Assembly (NCBI RefSeq): GCF_033115175.1
Contig: NC_084838.1
Location: forward strand, 45,115,468-45,179,467
Source: Lepus europaeus
Lineage: Eukaryota; Chordata; Mammalia; Lagomorpha; Leporidae
Direction of reading: 5' to 3'
Length of the DNA stretch: 64,000 nt
Under the pieces are notes generated by a model. It did not search any database. It was not told the DNA's origin and worked only from the letters and a program-made list of their open reading frames with translations. Both the position numbers and the translations under genes were made by a program. This document shows positions 33,496 through 45,829 of the stretch, in pieces. The first letter of the stretch is position 1. Each line of letters opens with the position of its first letter.

Positions 33496-33842
33496 GAGAA
33501 AATAATCATAAGAGCCCTCCTGCAAAGAAATCTGAAATGTAAATCTAATTCAGGATATAGAAACTGGTTAAGAAATATATGCAGAGTCTAGCTAAATTCT
33601 TTAATATCTATTTTATTGTGATAAATTATTGAATACCATAACATTACATATATATCATATAAATAAATACATACTTGAATGATGCTGATGATTTGAATAT
33701 CAAAATGTATAAAATGGTTCTACTCTAAATTAAATTTACATGCATTTAGACAATTCCCACACAGTATGGACTGGTATGTAAATTTTGTTATATAGTATTT
33801 AATTAACATAGATTAAAGATAGAATTACATCTAGCCAAATAT
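33496..33842. other. unassigned AT-rich DNA
   Basis: No recognised feature. Confidence 0.4.
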
Positions 33843-33855
33843 AAAAAGTAGAGGG

Positions 33856-34201
33856 GGCCGGCGCCGTGGCTCAACAGGCTAATCCTCCGCCTAGCGGTGC
33901 CGGCACACCGGGTTCTAGTCCCGGTTGGGGCGTCGGATTCTATCCCGGTTGCCCCTCTTCCAGGCCAGCTCTCTGCTATGGCCCGGGAAGGCAGTGGAGG
34001 ATGGCCCAGGTCCTTGGGCCCTGCACCCGCATGGGAGACCAGGAGAAGCACCTGGCTCCTGCCTTCGGATCAAGGCAATGCGCCGGCCGCGGTGGCCATT
34101 GGAGGGTGAACCAACGGCAAAAGGAAGACCTTTCTCTCCCTCTCTCTCTCTCACTGTCCACTCTACCTGTTAATAAATAAATAAATTAATAAAAAAAAAA
34201 A
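33856..34201 (+). repeat. CSINE, young full-length copy
   Basis: CpG-rich head GGCCGGCGCCGTGGCTC, intact body with GCGCCGGCCGCGGTGGCC, and a tail of TAATAAATAAATAAATTAAT plus A16. Perfect 13-base target duplication AAAAAGTAGAGGG at 33843-33855 and 34202-34214. Confidence 0.97.
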
Positions 34202-34214
34202 AAAAAGTAGAGGG

Positions 34215-34665
34215 CATTTCAAGTATATATCAAGTTCAAATTCTTTGGACATTTTCAGAGTAAAACTTTCAATTTATCTTCATTCCTAAGTTGGAAAGAG
34301 GTTAAAGGCAGGGAATAAATCAGAAGAGCCCATATTTTCCATAATGATGTGGTTATACTTTATCCAATGAATGATGGAGATGTATTGGTGAATTTTAAGA
34401 AGAAAGAGACATGATCAAGAGTCAGAAATATATTAGAGTACTCATAAGACAAGATTGAGATGCTAAATAATTATAAACTTATTGAATTCCTGCTTGTTTT
34501 ATATATATATTTACATGATATATACATATAATTTTTAGTAGGTATCCAGCATTTTATCATCTACATGGAGTCAATAATTTAGTATCTTAATTTGTAGTAG
34601 TTTGTCAGGTAATAAGGGTCTAAATTAAGTGATTGGTAGTGAAACTGGAGCCAAAAAAAGGATTT
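34215..34665. other. unassigned AT-rich DNA
   Basis: No recognised feature. Confidence 0.4.
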
Positions 34666-34681
34666 AAAAGATTGTAAAGAG

Positions 34682-34930
34682 GGACCTAGCACTGTGGCGC
34701 AGCAGGTTAACGCCTTGGCCTGAAGTGCCAGCATCCCATACGGGCGCTGGTTCTAGTCCTGGCTGCTCCTCTTCGGATTGGTGCAGCTCTGGCTATTGCG
34801 GCCATCTGGGGAGTGAACCATCAGATGGAGGATCTCTCTCTCTCTCTCTTTTCCTCTCCTCTCTCTGTTTAACTAACTCTGACTTTTGAATAAATAAATA
34901 AATGTTAAATACATAAATAAATACATAAAT
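34682..34930 (+). repeat. CSINE with an internal deletion
   Basis: The head joins the 3' third directly at CCTCTTC/GGATTGG (about 34770-34775), so roughly 120-140 bases of the usual body are absent. Perfect 16-base target duplication AAAAGATTGTAAAGAG at 34666-34681 and 34931-34946. The tail is (AAATA/CATA)-rich. Confidence 0.94.
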
Positions 34931-34946
34931 AAAAGATTGTAAAGAG

Positions 34947-35149
34947 TTAAAGTCAGCAGGAATTAGTAATCAGTTACAGGAAGGGTTTGGGGAAAATCTC
35001 TCCATGTAATTTTCAGTTAACCAGACTATTTAAATGATAAAAATATCACCTTCCTTAACTTGCTTGGATAAGGAAAATATCAGTACTTATGCATTTAAAT
35101 ATTTCATTTACTTTTTATTAAATCTTAATTTGAATCATTATAAAGTTGA
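34947..35149. other. unassigned AT-rich DNA
   Basis: No recognised feature. Confidence 0.35.
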
Positions 35150-35570
35150 TAATGTTCTACAACCTATTTATGACAAATTTAAATTAAATATACTAGATAG
35201 ACTAGTATCTAAATTATATAAAAGACCATCAGAATTCAACACTGGAAAAAAATCCAGTTTTAAAATGGGCAAAAAGCATGAAAAGTTAATACACTTGAGA
35301 GGATAGATAGATGACAAAAAGTTAAGTGAAAGATATTCATCACCATTAGCCATTAGCAAATTGAAACTATAGGGCAGGCATTTGACACAGTGGTTAAGAC
35401 GTTGTTTGGAACACAGTATATCTATTTAATGAAATGATAGTTGGCCAGCCATACATAAAAATGAAGTAAGTAATGATATATGCAACAATATGGATTACCT
35501 CACTAACATTATCCTAAATGGAAAAAATCAGTCACGAAATAACACATGACTTTCGTTATCTGCAATATCC
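35150..35570 (+). mobile_element. ancient L1 ORF2 fragment
   Basis: AATGGGCAAAAAGCATGAAAAG, CACCATTAGCCATTAGCAAATTG, and later TATGCAACAATATGGATTACC follow old L1 ORF2 on the + strand. A CSINE head remnant at 35371-35412 interrupts it. Decayed. Confidence 0.65.
35371..35412 (+). repeat. CSINE head fragment
   Basis: AGGGCAGGCATTTGACACAG and TGGTTAAGACG match the 5' head of the older CSINE type. The rest is missing. Confidence 0.7.
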
Positions 35571-36100
35571 TGAAAATAAAGTCTACAGCAATAGGGGGCC
35601 TGAGGATTGGTTGTGGGAACTGCAGAATGCCCACTTGTTAGTATTTTTAAGAGATTATGAAAATATTCTTGATTTAGAAGATAGTGATAGTTGAACAACT
35701 CTGTAAATACACTAAAAACCACTGAAATTTACACACTAAATATATGTGGATTAAATCTTAGCAAAGCCATTTAAAAAATAATAGTTCCATAGGTTAAAAT
35801 AAGCTATAAGACAAAATGTGGAGATTTTGCATAAAGGTATCGACCTTATCTTATTTTACTAAAAATTTGCTGTCCAATCTTCCTCTCTCCACAAACCCAC
35901 ACTAAATGATGACGGCAGTGGTTATGAGTAATTCTCTTGGGAAAACAGTCTACACAACATTTCCTGTGGTGTTGTTTTGGCTACTCCGAAGCTCTGCCAT
36001 TACTGGCAGAGTACTTCCAAATTATATTTCAAGTATCTTTAAAATGACTCACCTTTCCCAAAGTCAATGTATTTGTGCCTTAATGAAATTACAGAACCTT
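35571..36100. other. unassigned DNA
   Basis: No recognised feature. Confidence 0.4.
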
Positions 36101-36600
36101 TGTGCAACTATTTCCATTTGAAAAACTGTACAGCAGGTGGTCTGAGGCTGTCCCGTGGGTCTGGGGGCTAGAATTTCCTTCACAGGCAGACTTCTTGCTG
36201 TGTGGCTGCAAAGCTTGTTTTCAGACCTGCCGGTATCTCCCCACTAATAGCTTCTTGTGCTGCATTTGTGACCTTGCAGCTTTAAATCATACCTGCAAGT
36301 TAGTTGCTAGCAGAGGCTGAGCTCCTAAAAAGATGGTCTCCAGGAGACCCCAGCTATCTCCATGAGCTCCAAGCCAATCAACATACAGTATGTGAAACAT
36401 ACCCTCAAAATGGGCAACCTCATAGGATGCCTTAAAAACTCTGGGCACTTCCTCAAAGCCAGTGTCCCTTTCAAGCACTCTGCATGGTCTCCTCTTGGAC
36501 CAGACACTTTTCTGTCAAGTAAAAGTTTCTGCTTCTTTGCAAATTGTTTCCCAGTATTTTATTTCTATACTGAGCTGAGGAAAATAACCCACAAAATTTG
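36101..36600 (+). mobile_element. possible LTR
   Basis: A moderately GC-richer block ending TCTTGGACCAGACACTTTTC and TGTCAAGTAAAAGTTTCTGC resembles a U5 end. There is no second copy in the window and no clear edges. An overlapping 156-codon open frame at 36362-36832 shows no recognisable protein motif. Confidence 0.3.
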
Positions 36601-37004
36601 CTCCCACAACTGCCCACTCCGTCTGATTTTCAATTGTCTCCTTACTACTTGCTTAGAATGCAGCAAGACAGTGTACTCAGGTTTTGTTTTGTCCAGGAAT
36701 TTGGGTTTTAGCTACATTTTAGACACTCCTAGTAAGTTATGTACTGAACAAGTGTCTATGAACCAAATTTTGCTTTTCAACTTATTTCCATGTTGTCTTT
36801 GGGACTGTGTTCCCATTGGGAATAATTTCTAACTAGTGCCTGGGGAATACTCACTCAATATTAACATCAGTGTCTTCCAAAATGGTTCCATGACTCTTCT
36901 TTGTGTGCCAATGCATTCTGGGGAGCAGGCAGGATTTCTTCTGGGTTTTTCCATATCCCAGGGTGCACTAGGAACCTTCAAAAGGAGAATTCAGTATGTG
37001 GCAC
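36601..37004. other. unassigned DNA
   Basis: No recognised feature. Confidence 0.35.
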
Positions 37005-37205
37005 AATCATAAAGCACATTGGATTTAGAATGGGAAAAGCCAGCTGTAACTTCCAGCTCTGTAACTTAAAAACTGTGACACTTTACAATTAATAGTTTTA
37101 AAACAGTTATTTCATCTGTTAAGTGGGGGAAATGATGATACCTAAGATGAAGATAGTATAGTTGGAATGAAATAATGCATAACTAGTCTGCACAGCATAC
37201 TCTAG
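37005..37205 (+). repeat. MIR SINE
   Basis: TTTAGAATGGGAAAAGCCAG, CCAGCTCTGTAACTTAAAAAC, TTATTTCATCTGTTAAGTGG and AATGATGATACCTAAG follow MIR in order. Confidence 0.8.
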
Positions 37206-38139
37206 TAAAAGACTACAGACTATGTGACTTTAACAGCAGAAATTGATTTTTCCAGTTTTAGAGTTAAGTCTAAGATCAAGGTTCCAGTATTCTTGCCTGA
37301 ACAAGGGTCTCCTGTTGAGTTGCTGAGTCTTGATGTCTTGACACGTTCTTACAACACCTTTGTGAGTGTGCAGAGAGAACATCTACTTTGCATTATTTCT
37401 TCTTAGAAGAACCCTAATGCTATCAGAGCAGGGTCCCAACTTCATGACCTAATTTAACCTTAAGTATTTCCCTAGGGGTCCCTGCCCAAACACAGCACTA
37501 TGGGTGTCAGGGTTTCAACATATAAATTTGTGGAAGCACATTCAATGAGTTCATAATAGACAATATATACAAATAGTTGTTAGATGGTTTAGTACATACA
37601 TCCTAAATTAAGAGTAGGTTTTTTTTTAAAACATCTTCATTGTTTCATTGCAATTTTCATTATTATTCCCATAGTAATGTTGATCTGCTAAAAATTTCCA
37701 GAGTCTAATAATTCCAGGGCATTTCAAAGATGGTTGGTAAGAGTAGGACAGTTAATTCCTTAAGAGAATGACATATCTTTAAACAATAGACCTATGTTTA
37801 TTTTATAAAGTGAGAACAAAGGGACTCAATGTGATATGGAGAGTTTCAATCATATCTATGTGTGTATATAATTTTCATTTTAAATTCTTATTGTAAACTC
37901 TTACATCCTTCAGTACTAATACACACACACACACATACACACAATCACTTCCTTCCACAGATCCTACAAAGGAAGTTAACGGGCAGCAGATTTGATGGTT
38001 TTTCCTCTTATGAAGAATGAATCAGTGAGACATACAGGGTCCTTATCAAGTAATCAATGTAAATTCCTGCACTGAAGTCTCTTTCTTTTCCTGCTACAAA
38101 CTCAGTACAAATCGCTCCTGACAAACATATTGGATGAGA
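37206..38139. other. unassigned DNA with (AC)n
   Basis: No gene or repeat recognised other than (CA)n at about 37921-37943. Confidence 0.4.
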
Positions 38140-38360
38140 TAAAGGATCTGGAGTCAGGCAGACTGGACGAGAGTCATAGATCCATCCACTGTTGACATTT
38201 AAGACAAAAATCCTGAGCCTAAAGTTCTTCAGCTATTATAATGGGTCTGAGTGAATGCCACTCATCCACAAGGCTATGGAGAGGACTGAGACAAATTCTG
38301 TACAGTGCCAAGAAAAATACCTGACAAACAGTGCTCAAGCTTATAAATATTTTTGTTACC
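38140..38360 (+). repeat. MIR SINE
   Basis: CTGGAGTCAGGCAGACTGG, AAAATCCTGAGCC, TATAATGGGTCTGAGTG, then CAGTGCCAAGAAAAATACCTG follow MIR in order. Confidence 0.75.
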
Positions 38361-38569
38361 AACATAGCTAAGGAAAATTGACACATTGTGTTTTGGCAGA
38401 CTCATTTCTAAGTTCATGAAAATAAAGTATGTCGTTGCTACTTCAGAGAAAACTGAGTAGAGGAATTAATTTATATATATATGTAATATATATAGTTCAC
38501 TAAGCATTAATTATTTTTTAAAAAACACTCAAAAGATGCTTTTGTTATCTGATGTCAAATGAGTGCTCT

Positions 38570-38945
38570 CTTTTTTAAAGATTTATTTACTTATTTATTT
38601 GAAACATAGAGTTATAGAGAGGCAGAGAGAGAGAGACAGAGACAGACAGACAGACAGACAGACAGAGAGGTCTTCCATCCTCTGGTTCACTCCCCAAATG
38701 GCTGTAGTGGCCAGAACTGAGCCGATCTGAAGCCAGGAGCCAGGAGCTTCTTCTAGGGCTCCCACATGGCTGCACGGGACCAAGGGCTTTGGCCATCTTC
38801 TACTGCTTTCCTAGGCCATAGCAGAGAGCTAGATAGGAAGTGGAGCAGCTGGGACTTGAACTGGGGCCCAAATGGGATGCCAGCACAGCTGGCAGTGGCT
38901 TTACCCGCTACACAACAACACTGGCCCCTTTTTTAAAAAAATTTA
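38570..38945 (-). repeat. CSINE with (GACA)n
   Basis: Reverse-oriented copy from TTTTTTAAAGATTTATTTAC to the head CACTGGCCCC. The pyrimidine tract has expanded into GACAGACAGACAGACAGACA at about 38640-38667. Target duplication GAGTGCTCT at 38561-38569 and 38949-38957. Extra TTTTTTAAAAAAATTTATT lies between the head and the right duplication. Confidence 0.9.
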
Positions 38946-38957
38946 TTTGAGTGCTCT

Positions 38958-39511
38958 TTCTTAATCTGAATCAAATTTCTCCTAAAACTGCAAGATAACT
39001 GACATGTGATATGCTCAGTATTTCACCACGGTATATATTCTTTGTAGCATATATCTGATCACAACTATTACATAAGTCTTTTAGAGACACGGGCTTATAA
39101 TTATCTCTTATCTCAAAAGAAAGACACTTTCTTGTGCTTCTCACAGAGAAAACTGGTTGTCATAAGACAAACAGCTTTCATAAGATGGCCATTTTTTCTT
39201 CTTGCAAAATTTATCGTCTTACTTTGCAGATTGCACACTATTTGGTGGAATATGTGTGGTTTGTGCATGGCTTTTTCTAGGTACACTAAAAGTTTTTGCA
39301 ACTCTTCTACCAAATATAAAATTGTCAGAATGCCTAACAAAGGCTTCACCATATGGAGATCTCTCCACTAACTAGATGTCAGTAGGTCTACACCTAACAG
39401 AACAAGGTCTACCACCACAATCTTAAAACTCCTGGTCCATTACAAGGGTCACATCTACCCAGGTGAGGAGTGTACAACCACCTGCAGCTCTTCTTGCTAA
39501 CAGATTCTAGT
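38958..39511. other. unassigned DNA
   Basis: No recognised feature. Confidence 0.4.
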
Positions 39512-39965
39512 AGTGAAGCGGTAGTGGTGGGGTCTAGTATTTTTCTTACAGGTCCTTGCCTTCTACTTAGAGAAGCATTCTAAGCATAGGCACATCTATG
39601 GTGCACATGGTGGTAATGTTTATTTAAAAGAAGAGAAATCAAATATACACACACGTGAGAATAGTTGAGAAGCAGACCAGAGGGAGAACGGCAGGAAGGA
39701 GAGAGAAGGAACAGCACAGCACCTCCTCCTTTTATGAGATCACCTGAGTTTTATTATACTTCCATAAGATTCCATGTGGAGCTCTTCAAGTCCCAGATGT
39801 GGATAAGGCATCCCAGGAAAGAGAATATTCTGACAGACAAATAGGATAGAGTTACATGGGGCAGAGGCTTGGTTTGCGACCTCCAGTTCTGCTAGCTATC
39901 TTATTTCCTATCAGTAGTTTTCTCATCTAGACTACCCATCATCAGTTTCCACTAAATTATTTTAA
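39512..39965 (-). mobile_element. solo LTR, family C copy 2
   Basis: GGTCCTTGCCTTCTACTTAG and AGCATAGGCAC match 6968-7010; GTTTATTTAAAAG is the complement of a poly(A) signal. Also shared are the AGGACACAG-like and CCTCCAGTTC segments. Edges uncertain. Confidence 0.62.
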
Positions 39966-40835
39966 ATAAAGCCTTGATAGTCAAACCTTCAATCTTCTAC
40001 ATTTGCTAATAACCTCTTGCCCCAAGACACATCCCCAATGCTCTACCAACAAGGAAAAAAGTCGCAGCACTAACTGTAATATGGGTTTGTCTGTCATGTA
40101 TCACTGGAAATTATTTTCTGATTTAAGATAGATGTTTTCAAGTAGGACTTCTGCTTCTGCTTTGTTGTCTTACTGATTTATATCACTGATACCCCCAGCC
40201 CCACAGACATTTCTTCTATCCGTTTCAATGCTAAGTAGAATACAACTTCTTTGAGTACTTCAAAACTATGAATATTACAAGCAGAATTTGACCTTCTATT
40301 ATTCACTTTCTTTTCCTCTTTAATGCTGGAACTATTCTGTATGCTGCTGAAAATCTGAAAAGAATAGCTGGTTCCATAAAATCTTAAAACTATGAGTGTT
40401 TTTAATAATTGGAAATATGATGCTTCTTTTTTTGTTTCTGGGATATTTTAGAGAGTGTTAATTCTTCATAAAGGGACTATTATGTTTTTCATATTGTGAA
40501 ACTAAGATTTTTGGCATCATAAAAAAACACTGAAATCTGTAAATATACAGAAATTTAAAGAGAAGAATGCTTATTACACTACCATGTAGCTGCCAGGTAC
40601 TCATTAAGTATTAAAGTCAAAAAATTAAGTAGAATATGATTAATTTCTACATAAAAAGACTGCAAATAGAACTTTGATCATGCCTAAACCTAAAAGAGAA
40701 TATTTTTAAAAATGAAGAATAAGAACTATTCTCATAAACTATATCAATACTATGGCTGCTGTAAAGTGTCATTGTGACACAATACCCATCAAATATTATG
40801 TATATAGCAAATATAAGACTTATTTAAAACTAGGG
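39966..40835. other. unassigned AT-rich DNA
   Basis: No recognised feature. Confidence 0.4.
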
Positions 40836-41255
40836 TATCTCTTATGTGTAATGAAATAAGCCAGTCCAAAAAATACAAATAACATATATTTTCTCTGATT
40901 TGTAGTAACTAATATACACAGTATAAAAAATGTAATGTATATGAGTAAAATTGACACTTTGAGCTTTGATTATTATTTATAGCCCTTGTCTATATTCCTA
41001 AAGAGTATGTGTTTTTTCTCCTTACTACTTATTGAATTCTTATTTAGTTGAGGGTTAAGTTTGTGATTATAAAGTAAATGGAAATTGTTATTGCAAAAAT
41101 TAAAGAAAAATAGTAAAGAAAGGATGACAGAGGGTGGAACAAGGGAGGGAGGGAGGGTAGGGTGAGAAGTGTCATTATATTCTTAAAACTGCATATATGG
41201 AATACATGAAATTTGTTTCCTACATGATTTTTAAAAAACTTTTAAAAGGGAAAAA
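40836..41255 (+). mobile_element. older lagomorph L1 3' end
   Basis: GTAATGAAATAAGCCAGTCC, CATATATTTTCTCTGATTTG and GAGTAAAATTGACACTTTGAG follow the ORF2 end and 3' UTR of lagomorph L1, diverged. It ends with a purine-rich block (GGAGGGAGGGAGGGTAGGG), then CATGATTTTTAAAAAAC. Confidence 0.65.
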
Positions 41256-42840
41256 AATCTAGGGTACCTCTTTTATAATATTCTGATATTTTAGTTTTGC
41301 GATTTATTTGGTCTAGGAGCAAGATTCTTGGACTAATGATTTATAAAAATATCTAGAAATTACACGTTAGTACATTTTTACTCCAACTGAATCTCAGCTA
41401 CAGACAGTTAAAATGACTTGCTTCTGTCAGGATTTGTTTCTGCCAGAGATTGGTAATTGAAACTGATTAACCATTGAGCCAGTGCTCATACTCTCATTTT
41501 TCCTTGGAAACATAGTAACTACAACAAATGCACTGATTAGATGTGTATAAAATAAGAGTACATTTACTTACACTCTGTTGATAATTACATAGCTATCACA
41601 GTCAAATATGATGTATCCTCATGGAGTTCAAGGAAATTTTGACATCTGTTATTTCCAATTTGGTGCTCTCTAGGAAACAAATGCTTAGATATGACTTCAA
41701 AATTATTTCTGTATGTCTCCTTTAACACTAGAAAACTGTACCTATGAAAATGTTGCTCATATCTTTGTGATGAAGGGGTATTCCCTTACTGTGGGGTAAA
41801 AGATTCTATATATGCTCCTCAAATCAAACTTGTTAGATATATTGTTTCAATCTTCTGTAGTTTTCCTATTATTAGTGCATGTTCAGAAAAGATAGTATTA
41901 TTAGTGGTAAACTGAACATTTATTTTTATACTTTTGATCTACTACAGGTTCCTTATACCTCCCAAGCCCCCTTTCCATTTTTTTTTTTCCTATTGCTTGC
42001 AATTGCAACAATCTATCTTGCTTGAAAATGAGAACCCTGTGTGATTCAGCCTTTGGAATCAAGAATGTATTGTGGAAGAGAGTTTTGAAGTAAAATGCAA
42101 GAAATGCAATCTTAATTATCTTCTTTCACTGCTAAGGGCAATGAAAATTCTGTTACCATCAGTGTATAGACAGCTGGTTGGCAGTGACACTCAATTATGA
42201 AATAGAAAATTAAATTATCCTCTATAACAACCATGATCAAAGAGCTGATTGAACAAAAAAATTGGGGGAGTGGAATTGTTTCTGTCGCTGCACTAGAATT
42301 GCACAATAGGCAAAAGTAATCAAAGAAATAAAGCATAGGGCAGCTGTTCCTGTGAGTAATGAACAATTTAAAGGCAGACAATGGCAAGGTCGAATGTTTA
42401 ATATTTGTTCCTTCCATAGCTGAATAAAGGAGTGTGATATCACTTTAAAGTCTGGTATTTCTAGCAGCACTGAGGATAAGATAGCTATCCATTCAGCTCA
42501 AGATTCGGCCCTACATGTTTCCAAATGGCCGTGACAATTGACTTCCCTGACTCTCCTGGTCTCTCATGTGAAAGTACAAAAATGTGAGAGACACAAAGTG
42601 AAATACAGATACATGGGGAATTTCAAAACCATGGTTCATCAAAACCTTCACCCTTGCTGAGACTTCCCCCACCACCTAACACAGACTATTTATCACCTGT
42701 CTGATGTTTTCTGCTTTTCTTTAATGTGTCTTAGTACACACAAAGTTACTCACCTTTCAAGATATACCATTTTCTTATACATCCAATGGCCAGTAACAGA
42801 CTTCTAAAATGTAATTCCAAGACCCGAACCAATTTTTGGT
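41256..42840. other. unassigned DNA
   Basis: About 1.6 kb without a confident feature. A short CSINE-like scrap may lie near 41455-41490. Confidence 0.35.
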
Positions 42841-42854
42841 TCTTTAGTTTCTTT

Positions 42855-43162
42855 CTTTCTTTCTTTTTTTTTTTTTTTTTAAAGATGTATTCATTTGAAA
42901 GGCAGTGTTAAGGCAGAGGCAGAAAGAGAGAGAGGTCTTCCATCCACTGGTTTGCTCCCCAAATGGCCATACTGGCCAGAGCTGCGCTGATTGGAAGCCA
43001 GGAGCCTGGAGCTTCTTCTGGGTCTCCCACGTGGGTGCAGGGGCCCAAGGACTCCAGCCCTCTTCCACTGCTTTCCCAGGCCTTAGCAGAGAGCTAGATC
43101 GAAAATGGAACAGCAAGGACACAAACCAGTGCCTTTACCCACTATGCCACAGCACAGGCCCC
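42855..43162 (-). repeat. CSINE
   Basis: Reverse-oriented copy with T tract 42865-42880 and head near CAGCACAGGCCCC. Perfect 14-base target duplication TCTTTAGTTTCTTT at 42841-42854 and 43163-43176. Confidence 0.95.
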
Positions 43163-43176
43163 TCTTTAGTTTCTTT

Positions 43177-43446
43177 AATGAAGTAGAAGTTGGGTATACT
43201 TAAGAAAAAAAATATAGTACAATCATTTTTATCTAAGTCTTTACCAAAACTACCTGTTGCCATTTTTAATTTTCTTATGTATTTAGATTTTTGGATTCTG
43301 GCTGATATTAACAATATAATCTGGGGGCTTACATCCCATATTCTTTATCACTATACATGTGAGTTTATAGAGGTGAGGTTATCGCTAGCCATCATGTTCT
43401 TCTTTTTCAATCAATCCCATCCAGAGTATAGATACCCCTACCCCCT
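43177..43446. other. unassigned DNA
   Basis: No recognised feature. Confidence 0.4.
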
Positions 43447-43960
43447 GTCAACACTGTGAATCAGCAAGCAGCAGTCAGAAAGAAACCAGGGTACCCGATC
43501 TCTTTATCTATACTCAGAGTCAAGATCAATGAAACAAGGACATAGCCTCAGCCATTTTAGCTCCTTGCCAGAAAGTAGAATCAGAATTTATCCAATACCC
43601 TTGCATCTTTTGAAATTCAGAATTTACCCCTTCTCCTTGCATCCTTTCAAGAGATCATTTCAATCTCACTGTATTGTTTCCTACCCCAAACCTGCATTCT
43701 TTTCCAGGTTTGAAAGCCTGAATGAAACTTGAAAAATCTGTATGGAGAGACTCACCCCCAACTCCTGCCCACCACTCACCTCCAGACCCTTAGCCCACAC
43801 TAAGCTATATAAGGCTCAGGCCCCTGGAGGACTGGGCCCTCTGCCACTTGTTCGGTCTCTAAGTTTGTTAGCAATTGGCCACCTATGCAAATAAATCATT
43901 TTGGCTGTGAGTTCACATCCTGTCTCCTCTTGGTTCTGTGCCTCTTTTCTTTACATAGTT
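43447..43960 (+). mobile_element. LTR, unnamed family
   Basis: A single block with a TATA box (CTATATAAGG near 43805), GC-rich start-site region, AATAAATCATTTTGGCTGTG poly(A) signal region near 43891, and a T-rich U5 ending TTTCTTTACA. Upstream is a short internal near-repeat (CAGAATTTA...CCTTGCATC twice at about 43575-43650). No internal retroviral sequence adjoins it, so probably a solo LTR. Confidence 0.65.
43805..43896 (+). promoter_or_regulatory. LTR TATA box and poly(A) signal
   Basis: CTATATAAGG near 43805 and AATAAA near 43891 are spaced as in a retroviral LTR (U3 promoter to R/U5). Activity is not implied. Confidence 0.5.
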
Positions 43961-44124
43961 GATCAACATAGCCCTAATATGAATATGTTCACCATACCTG
44001 CAGCTGAACACCCAATATATCCAATGTTTATCAAGTTTTTGAATGTATACTCAGAAACTATTAGTACCCAGAAGCATCTCCATCCTGGTTCTCTAATTGT
44101 TGGAGTAGTGGCTACTGTGGGCTA

Positions 44125-45275
44125 CTGATCAGCCCTTGCCCTGACTGTTGATGAACAACTTAATACTTTATCCCTTTTAGTATTTTTGTTTGTTTGTTCT
44201 ACTGAATACTATTGATTGAATTCTGTAATTAATACACAGTTATTCTTAAGTGTTGAAACTTAACTGAAAAGTGATCCCTGTTAAATATAAGAGTGGGAAT
44301 AAGAGAGGGAGGAGATGTACAATCTGGGACATGCTCAAGCTGACTTGCCCCAAATGGTGGAGTTAGAAACATACCAGGGGATTCCAATTCAATCTCATCA
44401 AGGTGGCATGTACCAATGCCATCTCACTAGTCCAAGTGATCAATTTCTGTTCACAATTGATCATAATGATAGGACTAAGAGTCAAAGGGATCACATAAAC
44501 AAGACTAGTGTCTGAAAATACTAACCGATAGAATAAAAAAAGGGAGAGAACTATCCAACATGGGAAGCGGGATACACAGCAGACTCATAGAATGGCAGAT
44601 GTCCTAAACAGCACTCTGGCCTCAGAATCAGCCCTTAAGACATTCGGATTCGGCTGAAAATTCCATGAGAGTATTTTAGGCATGGAAAGCCAAGACACTC
44701 TGAAAAAAAAAAAAAAAACCTAAATGAAAGATCTCCGTGAGTGAGATCCCAGTGAAAAGAACAGATCATCAAAGAAGGAGGTACCTTTCTCTGAAGGGAG
44801 GAGAGAACTTCCACTTTGACTATGACCTTGTCTAAATATGATCAGAGTCAGCGAACTCAAAAGGCTTCCATAGCCTTGGCAACTCATGACAAGAGCCTAG
44901 GGTGATTACTGACACCATAAACAAGAGTGTCAAATTGTTAAGTCAACAACAGGTGTTACTGTGCACTTACTCCTCGTGTAGGATCTCTGTCCTTAATGTG
45001 CTGTACATTGTGATTTAATGCTACAATTAGTACTGAAACAGTATTTTACACTTTGTGTTTCTATGTGGGTGCAAACTGTTGAAATCTTTACTTGATATAT
45101 ACTAAACTGATCTTCTGTATATAAAGAGAATTGAAAATGAATCTTGATGTGAATAGAAGAGGAGAGGGGGCAGGAGAGGGGAGGGTTGCGGGTGGGAAGG
45201 AAGTTATGGGGGGGGAGCCATTGTAATCCATAAGCTGTACTTTGGAAATTTATATTCATTAAATAAAAGTTTAAA
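44125..45275 (+). mobile_element. rabbit L1 3' end, 5'-truncated, about 1.15 kb
   Basis: It starts near GCTACTGATCAGCCCTTGCC and continues through the whole lagomorph L1 3' UTR (AAAAGTGATCCCTGTTAAAT, an internal A run at 44703-44718, GAGAGGGGGCAGGAGAGGGG, ATTAAATAAAAGTTT) with high integrity, suggesting a fairly recent insertion. It contains no ORF2 catalytic region. I could not find a clean target duplication. Confidence 0.93.
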
Positions 45276-45829
45276 AAAAACTGCCATGCAAAAATCCTTA
45301 TTTCTTTTCCCTAACTCTTTCCTAATACATCAAAAGAAAAACATTACTGAGAGAGCATTAAAGAAATTAATGCTACCATCAAAAACTTGAAACATACATA
45401 ATAAAGTAATGTTACCTGTAACTCCCCATTTTACTCATAATCTTGTTGATACAGAAATATGCCAAATATCTATTGATCTGAGGGATGATTTTTCTCCCTA
45501 TTCCAAGTAATGATTTAATGTACCCTTTTATTATTTTTTTTAAATTTAGCAGAAATTTCCATCTTGCCTCAGCTCTCTATCTTTGTAGCATTTCATAGAA
45601 TGCAGGAACCTCAATTGTCTTGCCATCCAAGGAGCTCCACCCTAAGTCATCTAGATTGATGATCCCCTGCTAACAGGACCTAAATACTCCAGATGCCTTA
45701 GTAAGGCATATGCCTTTAAGACATATGTGTACTGATGATTGGCAGAGGAACTTTCAAAAACAATGACACAAATACAGTATTTTATAGGTCATAGAACAAA
45801 AGAAGTATACAAAAATCCAAATAGATCTA
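45276..45829. other. unassigned DNA
   Basis: No recognised feature. Confidence 0.4.

Noticed and set aside
36362-36832. 156-codon + strand open frame, the longest outside repeats apart from SINE shadows
   Set aside because: No recognisable domain, no upstream exon or promoter context, and low-complexity cysteine and phenylalanine-rich content typical of chance frames; part may be an LTR.
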